From: Hyphochytrium catenoides
Taxonomy: Eukaryota > Sar > Hyphochytriomycetes > Hyphochytriales > Hyphochytriaceae
Length of the DNA: 64,000 bases
Direction: 5' to 3'
Assembly (NCBI GenBank): GCA_900088475.1
Contig: FLMG01000350.1
Location: 60,608 to 124,607 of the forward strand
A model generated the notes under the pieces. The model was not told the origin of the DNA and made no database searches. It was given only the letters and a program-made list of their open reading frames with translations. The first letter of the stretch is position 1; each line of letters opens with the position of its first letter. This document shows, in pieces, positions 48,720 through 59,460 of this stretch. The translations under genes were made by a program, and so were the position numbers.

Positions 48720-50318
48720 ATGACGTGGGACCAAGGACCAGCAGTCCGTCGAATAAGGCGAACACTAGACCATATCAGGGATTCCAACAATGCTTTGCCA
48801 AGCTCTCCAACAGATCTCAAACAGGAACTCACCTCTGCCGGCCAGCCAGAAACTGATATGTCTTCTAGCGACTACCAGTACACACTGTCTAATGTAGGTT
48901 GTGCTCTTCATTCTGTTAGTAGTGAGGTGTCGGCTAAATTGCAAGGGCTGCCACTTTCCTGACCAGGGCATTCTGACTCCAGACCAGCGAGAGTTCTATG
49001 AAGTGAACGGGTTTTTAGGTATTGACTTCTAGAGAATACCCTCCACAGCGAAGGAAGAATGACGCTGACCTTTGCTCTTCTCAAACAGTCATTAAGGGTC
49101 TGATCGATAGCGAAGAGCTTGATATCTACAAAAACCGATTTAGGGACATCTGTGGTAAGTGCAGAGGCAGGGCCAAAGTGGCCTATAAATGTTCTGATGT
49201 TGGGCTCCTTTTTCCTCCTTAGACAAGAAGGTGGAGGTGCCTCCCAGTATGACTGTCATGCGGGACATCGCACTGGCCAAAAGTGGCAAGCGTCAGGAAG
49301 GAGAGCGTGCCATCACAAAGGTTCAGGTAGGAGCAATATTCTCACTGTGTGACCTAGGTTGTTGCTTACTTCACTCCAAGGACTTTCAAGATGAAGAAGT
49401 CCTTTTCAAGTATTGTCAAAATAAAAGGTTGCTGGAGGTTGCCAAAGCTATTGTGGGACCTAACATCAAGTCAGTGCACACCATGCTGATCAACAAGCCG
49501 CCAGATCTAGGTATATAAACGACCGTCTTTTGATATACAAGCCGCCTTTGTTGACCGTACCATACCTCGTAGGTGCCCTCACGTCTCGCCATCCACCGCA
49601 TCAGGATCTCTATTATTTTCCTTTCCGACCGGCCAATCGAATTTGTGCCGCATGGACTGCGATGGAAAAAATTGACGAGCTCAATGGCGGTCTTTACGTG
49701 CAACCGGGGAGCCACAAAGGATCCCTTTTGCCGCACACGTAGGTGAACTGGGCTTGTCTCTCCCATGAGAATCAATCACTGAAGTGGCTGCTTGCAGATA
49801 TCCGGACTGGGAAGGTGGTGTGAACAAAGCGTACCATGGGATACAAAATCTGCCTAAAGAAACACGCTTTATCAACCTCCGCATGGAAGCAGGCGACACC
49901 GTCTTCTTCCACCCTCTTCTGGTTCATGGGTATGTGACCTGACCTGCAGGATACAGGGGCGACCAATACTGGCCAGCTAATTATCTCTATATAATTTCTT
50001 TTAGGTCGGGGCCCAATCTTACAACCCGCTTTCGCAAAGCTATTAGTGTCCACTTGTCACCAGCCGATCCGGAGTTTATTGATGTGACAGGGACGGTGCA
50101 GGTAGGTTGCTCAAATGGACCACATACCTCTGTAGAAGTGCTTAGACAATGATGTGGTGTACGCGCAGGAGGAAATCGCTAAGGAGGTCGAGGATATGTT
50201 CAAAGCCAGGTCCAAGAAGTTATTTGGGCAGGAACTCCACATGGATTTCATTGACGTCTGGAAGAACAAGTCTCGCTTGGTGATGGGAAGCGAAACGTCA
50301 AGTGGCGCTCAAGTTTGA
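48720..50318 (+). CDS. PHYH: Phytanoyl-CoA 2-hydroxylase (PhyH) family dioxygenase
   Basis: The gene has about nine exons from ATG 48,720 ([11 protein letters not shown]) to TGA 50,316, encoding about 350 residues. The reading follows the PhyH family closely: [72 protein letters not shown] (iron ligands His and Asp), [21 protein letters not shown] (distal His) and [11 protein letters not shown] (2-oxoglutarate-binding Arg). These Fe(II)/2-oxoglutarate enzymes hydroxylate phytanoyl-CoA at C2 for alpha-oxidation in peroxisomes. Residues 11-19 (RIRRTLDHI) resemble a PTS2 signal, although the last position is Ile rather than Leu or Ala. The C-terminus (SGAQV) is not a PTS1. All catalytic residues appear intact. 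Confidence 0.93.
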
Positions 50319-51938
50319 TATTACGGTAACACGATCTCTTCTCGTCAACGTCAATGCTGGCGGGTTATCTGGTACCTCATCCATGCCGATATTTGGTCCT
50401 CACTCAGCGTGCACCAACATATTGCACTATTGCAATGATCTGGCAACATCTGTCATCACGAAGCCTTAGGACAATTCCAACTAAGCTATTCGTCCTGACT
50501 CTTGATCCATCTGGTCTATTCTCTTCTCAAGCATCTCCAGTCTATTCTTTTATATTTTAACTATATGTAGATGACGTGACACACTGGACCAACTCCGCCC
50601 TCTATTGCATTCTTGGCTTAGAAGTACAGTTCTACTTCTACATCCATCATCACTAGGAGGTGATGACTGTGTTCAACTAGCAAGCTGCTTCTTCACACTA
50701 CGGAGATGATACACTAGCGGCAGGTGGGTTGCAAAGTGAAGGAGGAGATGTGGCCAAAGAATCCCAGTTGATGAGCGAAGCGGACCCATCATCAACCCAA
50801 TGAGGAGACAGCCGCCTCGTTTTGGCTTTGAAGCAGGCCCCGTCCTGCTGACAAGTGAACCATAAAAGAGAAAAGTGCACAAACTAGAGACGCTAATCCG
50901 AATATAAGCTGTTTTCTTCATCTGGAAAGCAAGCTAACACTCATATGGATGGCTTGAGATGCCCGAAATAATGTAGCAGCTGAGACGAGAGTAATTGGCA
51001 GGGGCCAAAAGGAGGTTGCAGTGAATGTTCAGCAAGGAGCGTAGGGAAGCAAAACAGCCCAAGAGAAAGTACGAGTAGAACAGCTAAGCCTGAACTAGCC
51101 GGTAACTGTCTTCCAAATCAAGCCGAAACCTTTCACATGGGCAATAAACCGGAAAGATATGAATATAGGCTTTTATCTATGATACGAGAACAACGGGCTT
51201 TGAAGCATTCTAAGGAAGCTTTCAAGATGGTGCTATCCTCCTTCCTATGCCTTCCTTTCTGATAAATTCTCATCCAGCGCCACTATAGAACTGTATAATT
51301 CGGTTCAGTCACAGACGGCACGATCATCAGAGGCTGCCTTGAGACTGATGAGAGCTCACCATCAGGCAGAGATGCAAGGGAAACAGCACTCAGAACACTC
51401 CGTTATGTTCGGTCGTCAGGCCCTTCCTCCAGCGTCATAGCCTTGGCAGACTTTTTTGCTGATCTTCAAGCTTTTCCTTGTCAGTCCATTTTCCAATGAC
51501 TTACAGCTTTCCCAACGTCTCGAAGAGCTTCTTAGGACTTTTCACAACCGATAAGACAGACAGAACTTAAGAGATCTTCCTGCGGGGCACGTCCAGGAAA
51601 GATCTGGAAAGGATCATTCGTTTTGACAGTCACAGTTGTACCGCCGTCTTAGGACAACCGGTGCTTGCTTTAGCTAGGGAGTAAAATGACGGCTTCGAAA
51701 GGCAGCTCAGAGCCACCCTACTCATAACTTCTTGGCGAGTTCCCGGTCTCTGGCTTGTCGGCAAGCCTTCAAGGGGGTACCTTGCCAAGGCTTACCTTGA
51801 CAAGAGGGCTTTGATGGAAATCTCACAGTTATCGCAGCCGCGGCTGCCACACTCATCCCAGAAAGACCTGGTCTCGTAGGTGGAACACCACATGTCGTAG
51901 GTAAAACTTTTGTTTTGTCGTGCTGCCTTGACAATAAG
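50319..51938. other. Spacer upstream of the receptor gene, no supported gene
   Basis: The 1.6 kb between stop 50,318 and start 51,939 shows only short frames on both strands, without motifs or consistent splice structure. It should hold the 3' UTR of the dioxygenase gene and the promoter of the receptor gene. Confidence 0.5.
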
Positions 51939-54900
51939 ATGGAAGAAGGTCCCACTAAAGTGGACAGCCTGGTGCTCTACGGAGCGACGGCGCTCTCCTC
52001 CCTTCTCTCAACAGTGGGCTGCCTCTTCATCATCATCCGGTACATTTGGGCCCGCGGTCTTCCATCTGCGGATGTCAGCAAGGATCTTGTCTTTGTCTTG
52101 GCTATCTTCGTAAGCAGCCAAATTGCTGTTGTACTCGGTTTCTTTCGTCGTAAACTTACTCCTTTCTTTGTTGTTACAGGATCTCCTCGCTTCCCTCGCC
52201 TTCCTGTTAGGACAGCTGCCCACCGAGCACTTCTGGAATCAATTTTTTTCTGGTCCAAGTCCCGGTACCCTCTGCACTGTCCAAGGGATATTTATTCAGT
52301 TTTTTGCATTGGCGAGCATCTTCTGGAATGCCCTCATGGCATACATGCTGTACCGCTTTGTCGTTAGGTGGGAGAAGCATGAAAACATCCGCTTGAAAGT
52401 GTTGTTGCTAGGAGTCGCTGTCATTTGTGTATGTGCTGTGTATACAGTCATCGCCGTCGAGCAGAGCCTTTTTGGCGATGCCACTCTCTGGTGCTGGATC
52501 TCTCAGGAACATAAGGAATGGCAATACATTCTCTTCTATGGCTGGGTCATTCTATGCTGGCTCTTCAGCTGTGCTGCGATCTATGTCGTACGGAGGAACA
52601 TAAGGCGTAGGATCGGACGGCAACAGAATTTGGAAGCTTTAGACACAGCCCAAATGGTTGAGAGTAGGATAAGTCTTTATGTACTGACCTACATTCTGCT
52701 CTGGTTCCCTGCGCTTGTCAACCGAACTACCCAGTATTTTTATGGCTATGTCTTCTGGACCATGCTCCTCCAGGCCATGACCGCGCCTCTTAACGGATTC
52801 GTCGACGCGGTTATTTATAGTGGAGTCTGGGAGACGCCCATGAAGTTCTTTGCTAGGTTAAAGTCGACAGTGGTCTGCTGTGGGAGACCTGGACAGCAAG
52901 GCCCATCCAACAGGAAAAGGACCATTCAGGGAGGCGGTGCAGCTTGTAACCCCTCACATCTTCTTCCTGCACACATTCTAGAAGAGCAACGAACCGGTAT
53001 AACGTGAGCTTTGACACTTGAACCATAAGCTTGTAACATTCTCTTGTTGACTATCTAGGCCAAGCGTCGATGCACCTAGTCACCTTTAATATGAACATGG
53101 GCCAGATTCCTCGTAATCTGCACTCCATGCTTCCTCTTGGCTACGATCTTTACGTTGTCGCAATCCAGCAGGCGACTCAGCCGCAGGAATTTGCCAAGCG
53201 CCTGCTGGTAGGACTCTCCCCGATAGCTTGACGGCCAGACGTTGACGCACTACTCTCTTTTCATGGTAATAGGATCACCTGAACCTGGGCTGTCAAACGG
53301 CTTCAGACTCGGCAAAAGGCCCTTACACAATAGTTTATCGAGAGGCCAGTAACTCGTTTGGTGGTAACTGCTTTACAGCACTGATGGTCTTTGCCTCGCA
53401 ACAAGCGGTAAGAGGTGGATTTCGTCCCTCCCGCATCAAGTAGAACCTTCGCGGAATGTATTTCCCGAAGCTCAGGGTCAGCTTTTCATATCCATAACTA
53501 ATTTCATCTGTTCTCGATAGGCGGAGGCAGATGTCTTTTTCTGTCCTGGAGAACAGCATGCCTCACGTCTTGGCAGCCTTCTTTCCGGTGCTCCCCGGGC
53601 CTCAGTAGGCATCTGCTTCAGATACTTTGACGCTTGGTTTGCGGTCCTAACAACGTCATTAACTTGGGACTCAAGGTGATTTCCTAATAACGTCTCTGCC
53701 AAGGACCTGGGAGGCTCTCGATTAACTTTATATGGGGCGCTGTTAGCTCCACCTCTGTAGCACCTTTTTTTATCAAGCTTCTGCGGTTCTCTTTTCCCCG
53801 TCTGATCTGACGTTATTCTCACCGAACCGGTACCTGCTTATTAGGGACGGAACTTCTCGCAAGGAGCAGCGCATTCGGGATCTCCACAAGCTGATTAAAG
53901 AAGCTCACATGACGCCAGAGGAAGTAGGCTTTGACTTCTCCCTGCTTTATCATCACACTATCATCCTGGGAGACCTCAACTTCATTCTCGAGCCCACCTA
54001 TCACGACCCGGACATCTTGCAGACTCTACACGAAGCGGTGGTAGCCGAGCGTCAGTGGAGAGCACTGGAGCATTTGCTAAGCCGTGTAGCACAGCGAGGG
54101 GCTGCGATCAACCCTTCTGTCGTTTCGGAGACAAGAAACAGTATTATCAACGTTGATAACATTTCCACAGCCGCAAAGTTCGCTTTTGAGACTGTCCAGT
54201 CGCCGGACTTGGAGAAGGCAGACACGTCACTTAGAGATATTTATGACGAAGAGGACGATGCACCCTTAGGGCAAGAGGCTGCAGAATGGCAGATCTGGAC
54301 GCCACCTATAGGGGGATTTAGCTTCCCTCAGCTCTTAGAGGATTCTCTACGTGCGCTAACCGAGCGAGAAAATCTGTGGGACCGGCTTGTTGCCTGTGAT
54401 CAACTGCAATACCTTAAGGGAAAGGGAGACGTTCTCTCAGGCTTCATGGAGGTATGATCTCACCTTGCTCGCTGGTATTGTGATGCTTCTTGGTCTAGCT
54501 AGATCTTGCCCTACGTAAGCTTCTAGTTTGCGCTTTTGCATGGCCTCTACTGGACGTCAAGTCTGCACTTCTTTTCGCGTGATGATGGTTTGTCGACTTT
54601 TGGAGTCCTCTATTCCTATAGCCTGTTGACGCACTGCATTACTAGATGCCCATCAGGTTTCCGCCAACCTATCGCTATCGCGTGGGACACCATCGAAAGC
54701 TACTAGAGGCCAAAGCAAAGTTAGATATGCGTAAGACGTTAAACTGCAGAGTGGGTGCTATTCACCGGCCACCGTACTACGCGGACCGGATTCTATTCAA
54801 AAGCATGGCAGTGCGGAAGGAGGGCCTCAAGCTGAATAGCTACAGCTTGGTGGAGTCGGTCACAACATCGGACCATAAGCCCGTCGTTTGTTCCTTATCG

Positions 54901-55982
54901 TTTGAGGTGGATCGGCTCTACCGGCCATTGGAGCAAACGCGTGAGTTAAAGCGAATGGAAGACATGAAGAACGTCTATAAGTTCAAGGTCCATTTGAAGG
55001 ATGTGGCTTTGTTTTTGTTTAAGTCGACAAAGTAAGTACAACGCCGTCGCTGCTCTTCCTCTACCACGCGTCTTTTGATTCTGTCGCTTCCTCTGACTTT
55101 CCCTTTTTCTTTTCAAAGTGTCTGTTCTGTTGCCACCTCCCCCAAGTGCTCTTGTTTATATTGTCAACCCGTTACTGCTCTCTTTTCACCAGCTAGCTTT
55201 ATTGCATCTTCCCAGGTCTAACGTCGTTTCAATATTCAGGAATATTTATGCTCTGCGGGGCCCAAACGCTTCTATGAAGCTTGATAGACGCCGATCATCT
55301 CTAGGGTCCGACGTGGACTCTATTCTGGTCAGAGAGAATGAGAGTACTACGGTCTCGTCGGCAGTGGAGGGGTCGCTCCAAGCAGATTCTGAACTGGGGC
55401 TATCAGACGAGGCGGTATGTCTAGTTTGCTGCTTCTCTCGCCCTAATCGATCCTCTTACGAGCTTGGGGGCCTCTTGTTACTATTAGGCGTACCACACTG
55501 AGCAGCTGGCTTCCAACCTTATGTCCAGTGTCCGATCCTTTTTGATAAATGGAGCTGCTACTGGACCCTTCCCAGAGGGCTACAGCATAGACCGGGTCGT
55601 CGCCTTCTTCCCCATTCCTTGTGAGGACATCTTCGCAGTTCACCGCAAGCTCTACGAGGTAGTTGGGGTCTTGGACAGAGGATGGACTGGTGGGACAGGA
55701 ACAAAGGAGGTGACAAAGAAGACCTTCCGCTGGGAAGAGGTCATGCGCTCGGGCATTCATTGTGAGGCGCATAATACCAGTCAGCAGAAGGGGATGCATA
55801 TGCTCTTGCGCTTTGAGGACAGCTCAGGAAACGACTTGGGGCAGTGCGTTTTTGCCGTAGTATCTCCCTATGGGAATGCTAAGCTCTTTGGCACTGACCA
55901 TAGTACGGTGAAGGCAGATGTTTCCCTCTGTGGGCAGACAATAGGGACCGCCAGTTTTGGGATTACGGTGGAATGCACTTAG
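51939..55982 (+). CDS. Seven-transmembrane receptor fused to inositol polyphosphate 5-phosphatase-like domain
   Basis: About nine exons from ATG 51,939 (MEEGPTKVDSL) to TAG 55,980 encode roughly 950-1,000 residues. Residues 1-300 hold seven hydrophobic helices in a cAMP-receptor-like layout, for example LLSTVGCLFIIIRYIW, LVFVLAIFDLLASLAFLLG, FWNALMAYMLYRFVVRW and ISLYVLTYILLWFPALVNRT. An intron at 52,997 joins in frame to HLVTFNMNMGQIP and YDLYVVAIQQATQP, the start of a 5-phosphatase (IPPc) fold. Further motifs are ASVGICFRYFD, IILGDLNFILEP near 53,960, IRFPPTYRYRVG near 54,650, RPPYYADRIL and TTSDHKPVVCSL near 54,870. The Mg-binding Glu (usual F/LQE) is Gln, and the usual NSH block reads TTSLT. 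The C-terminal 300 residues are unassigned. Comparable receptor-effector fusions are known as GPCR-bigrams in oomycetes. It probably senses an extracellular cue and acts on or binds phosphoinositides (inference). Confidence 0.9.
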
Positions 55983-56935
55983 GAAAGATGAAAGATATAT
56001 GAGCGCATCCACGCTTCCACAAGTGGATGCTACGGTACAGAGCCAACAGGTTGCTGGCGACAACAGTTTATTTATTGAACTTATTTACTGTGACAAAGAA
56101 TGCAGATTGTGGGCAGGTGCTATATCAAAAGCCCGTGTGCTCATTCTTAGAAGGAACCAAAGAGCCCTTCCCTCTTCTGCCTACCTCTAAAGAGACCTGA
56201 AGACTTACTCCTGTAGATTCACCTAACCTGGGCCTTAGTTAGAAGTTCCTATCTTTGACATCCTGCGACTCTTAGGAACACGCCCAACTGTTCCAGTACT
56301 ACGTGACCGTCGCATCTGCTCTTGGCTCCATCTGATTGAAGTTACCATGTTTCAATATCCCAAGCGCTAGCTTCCTAGCGGTAGTCGATTTGTGGTCCAG
56401 CTCAGCCGGCGGTCGCAGAGCCCCACGCTCCTCCGACTCGAGCATCAATCAGATAATAGTGCTGCTGGGGAAAAGGAGGTTACCTCCTCTTCTTTGTCAC
56501 TGTCCTGTCAAAGGTAAAGCTTCTGACATCTCTGGAAAGACTGACTGCAAGAAGGAGGCCTTCTACCACGGCACACGTACAAAGATCACCTACCCGGTCT
56601 CCTTCATAACCGCGCTCACTGTCGTTAAATCCCAATACTTCAGATTCAAAAGTTTCTATCTCCATGGTAGGGACAAATCTGGGATGAGGCATGAGACTTT
56701 CCCGGTGGAAATGTTTCCATTGACTGGGCTTTGTTCTGATGGTTCCAAGATCAAGATCTGCTACAGAAAGATTCCACTCTTGCCTGCACTGACCACCATC
56801 GTTCGAAAGGAAGGAGGAGGAGAATCCATTCACAGATTGACCAGACTCTGCTCAGTCTCAAGCTCCATATCGCTATATTCCTTTCTGCGCCTCCGTTACC
56901 TGCTTGTGGCTCGGATCCCTGCATACTAAGCAATC
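55983..56935. other. Spacer upstream of phosphoglycerate kinase
   Basis: A frame is open on the + strand at 56,336-56,929, and another on the - strand at 56,833-56,480. Neither shows a known domain, and the plus frame stops 6 bp before the kinase start. Most of this should be promoter and 5' UTR. Confidence 0.4.
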
Positions 56936-58406
56936 ATGCCAAAGCTCAGCATTAAGGACGTTGATCTTAAGGACAAACGGGTCTTGATCCGTGTTGACTT
57001 CAATGTCCCCCAGGATGACGAGGGCAAGATCACCAACACTAAGCGCATTGATGCTGCTCTTCCGACAATTCAGTACGCTCTAGACCACGGTGCCAAGAGC
57101 GTCGTCCTTATGTCCCATCTTGGTCGTCCTGATGGACAGCGCATCGAGAAGTACTCCTTGAAGCCATGCGTCGCCGTGCTAAAGGAGAAGCTGCATCGCG
57201 ATGTGCAGTTCCTTGATGATTGTGTTGGAGCTGAGGTAATCTGCACATGTCCACAAGGCATTTATCGCACTTACATGTGTCTGAAATGCTCCCATTCCCT
57301 TCGACGACCTAGGTTGAGGCCGCCTGTGCCAACCCAGCTGCCGGATCAGTTATTCTTCTTGAAAATCTTCGCTTTCACGTTGAAGAGGAAGGTCAGTTGA
57401 TGGATGTTGAGAGACTTGTTTCATATGGCCAAACCACGAGATCTTAGTGACTTGGTTCTTTATTATCACATACAGGCAAAGGTGTTGATGCGAACGGGAA
57501 CAAACTGAAAGCCGACAAAACTAAGGTGGAAGAGTTTAGGAAGTCTTTGTCTAAGGTGGGCATTGAGACATTATGGGGTAGTTCATGCAAAGAGCAAACC
57601 CACCTAACCACTTCACACAGCTTGGAGATGTCTTCATCAATGATGCCTTTGGCACCGCCCACAGAGCACATAGCTCTATGGCAGGAGTAAACCTACCCGT
57701 GAAAGCCGCAGGACTTTTGATGAACACGGAACTGAGCTACTTCGCCAAGGCATTGGAAAATCCTGAACGACCATTCTTGGCGATCCTTGGTGGTGCGAAA
57801 ATCCAAGATAAGATCCCACTGATCCTCAACCTTTTAGACAAGGTGGACGAGCTGCTTGTCGGCGGCGGTATGACCTTCACATTCAAGAAAGTGCTAGACA
57901 ACATGGAGATTGGCAATTCTCTTTTTGACACTGAGGGCTCCAAGATTGTGCATGAGATCATGAAGAAGGCTGATGAGAAAAACGTCAAAATCATCCTGCC
58001 GGTTGACTTCGTCACTGCGGACGCCTTCAGCGCAGAGGCAAATGTAGGGCATGCCACTCAGGAGGATGGCATTCCTGCAGGATGGATGGGCTTGGATATT
58101 GGCCCAAAGTCCATTGAGCTCTTCAAAGAGTCAATTCTCAGATCCAAGACTATTCTTTGGAATGGGCCACCAGGGGTTTTTGAGTTTGATAAATTTGCCA
58201 GCGGCTCTAAAGCCGTCTTGGATGCTGTTGCAGAGGCCACTGCAAATGGAGCCACAAGTATTGTGGGCGGAGGTGATACCGCTACGGTGTGCAAGAAGTT
58301 TAAGGCGGAGAAGAAGATCAGTCACGTGAGCACCGGTGGAGGAGCGAGCCTGGAGCTCCTTGAGGGCAAACAGCTACCTGGCGTGGTTTATCTATCTGAT
58401 GCTTGA
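56936..58406 (+). CDS. PGK: Phosphoglycerate kinase
   Basis: Four exons (about 56,936-57,234, 57,312-57,391, 57,476-57,555 and 57,621-58,406) encode about 415 residues, the normal family length. The protein begins [20 protein letters not shown]. Diagnostic motifs are [96 protein letters not shown] and the nucleotide-binding [12 protein letters not shown], followed by [16 protein letters not shown]. It catalyses 1,3-bisphosphoglycerate + ADP to 3-phosphoglycerate + ATP in glycolysis. There is no N-terminal extension, so a cytosolic form is expected. All catalytic residues appear intact. Confidence 0.98.
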
Positions 58407-58878
58407 AAAGGTTCCACTGGAGGTTAACTTTCTATAGTAATAACAGCATCGTCAAGTAGCATCCTGTAGATGGTGGCCCATTTGAACCTCAAAGTGGTAG
58501 TAGATAAATCTGTGGGCTCATCTGATTGATGCTATAGGAGACGGCCGGTTCTACTACTGAAGCTTCAGCTATGAGGCATGAAGGAAAATTACATGGCTAC
58601 TAATTGGAACTTTATTAGTTAGGACTGTGGCGGGCTCTTGCACCCAAGTGTCCCATAATAGGGCTGGGCAGGACACTATAAATAGCTTGACAAATAGCCA
58701 CCTGTCGAAATAGGTGGTCTGCTCTCTATATTGAAAAGGCCTAGGATGTGATCTCTCGAACAAGCTCCTCCAACTTCACCCACAATGCTTAGGATGGACT
58801 TTAATGACTCCTGACAAGCGCTCTGAACCCCCTGTTGGGGGTGTGGTCTTGTTTGCTTACTGGTGGGAACAGCTGGAC
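58407..58878. other. Convergent spacer
   Basis: This spacer between the kinase and the convergent secreted-protein gene holds their 3' UTRs. No gene is visible. Confidence 0.6.
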
Positions 58879-59460
58879 TTAGCCGCTCTTGAAGATTGAG
58901 TACATAGAGATGGAGATGCAGGCCACTGTATATCCTAGGAAGCCAAAGAGTAGAGGCTGAGAGATAACACCATCACTGGTCTTTGGTAGAGTAGGTGTGG
59001 CTACATTGCGATTCCCAGTCGTGGATGTGGTGGAGCCTGTCCTGGTGGTGCTTGAACCTGTCGTAGAACCCGCCCTCGTGGCACTTGTGCTTGAAGAAGC
59101 TGCTTGAGGAGGTGGCAACGTCTTGACCTTGGCCCCAGTGGTAGTTGTGGCCTGAAGGTTGCGAGTACTATCTGCTTGTAGGGTCGTACTAAGCTCTTCA
59201 TCGTCATTCTCAGCAGTCAGATCCCTCACGGCTAGCAGATCCTCATCCTTCAATGTGTGATCCATCTCGCCAGTGCTGCTCTCCCCTTTCTGAACTACAG
59301 AGATGAGCTCTCTGACTTCAGTACTGCTTCCTAAGCGCCGCTCTGCAGTGCTAACCTCCCTCCGCAGATGTGTGGAACTCTCTGCATTGACAAGATGTAG
59401 GACCGTGAGACAAAGTAGCCCCACAAAGAGAAGCGCGGTCGATAGTGAAAAGCGTGCCAT
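58879..59460 (-). CDS. Ser/Thr-rich secreted or cell-surface membrane protein
   Basis: This is a single exon of 193 codons from ATG 59,460 to TAA 58,879. A clear signal peptide opens it (MARFSLSTALLFVGLLCLTV with likely cleavage after VNA, about residue 26). A charged region follows (residues 27-100), then a Thr/Ser-rich stretch (TTTTGAKVKTLPPP, SSSTSATRAGSTTGSSTTRT), typical of O-glycosylated stalks. A C-terminal hydrophobic helix (LLFGFLGYTVACISISMYSI) is followed by FKSG. The layout fits a type I membrane protein with a very short cytosolic tail, or a GPI-anchored precursor. No enzymatic domain is present. The start is chosen because the signal peptide begins at this Met. Confidence 0.75.
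   Translation of the reverse strand: MARFSLSTALLFVGLLCLTVLHLVNAESSTHLRREVSTAERRLGSSTEVRELISVVQKGESSTGEMDHTLKDEDLLAVRDLTAENDDEELSTTLQADSTRNLQATTTTGAKVKTLPPPQAASSSTSATRAGSTTGSSTTRTGSTTSTTGNRNVATPTLPKTSDGVISQPLLFGFLGYTVACISISMYSIFKSG

Noticed and set aside
56336-56929. Open plus-strand frame of nearly 200 codons ending just before phosphoglycerate kinase
   Set aside because: It has no recognisable motif, its composition is unlike neighbouring exons, and it sits where the promoter and 5' UTR are expected.
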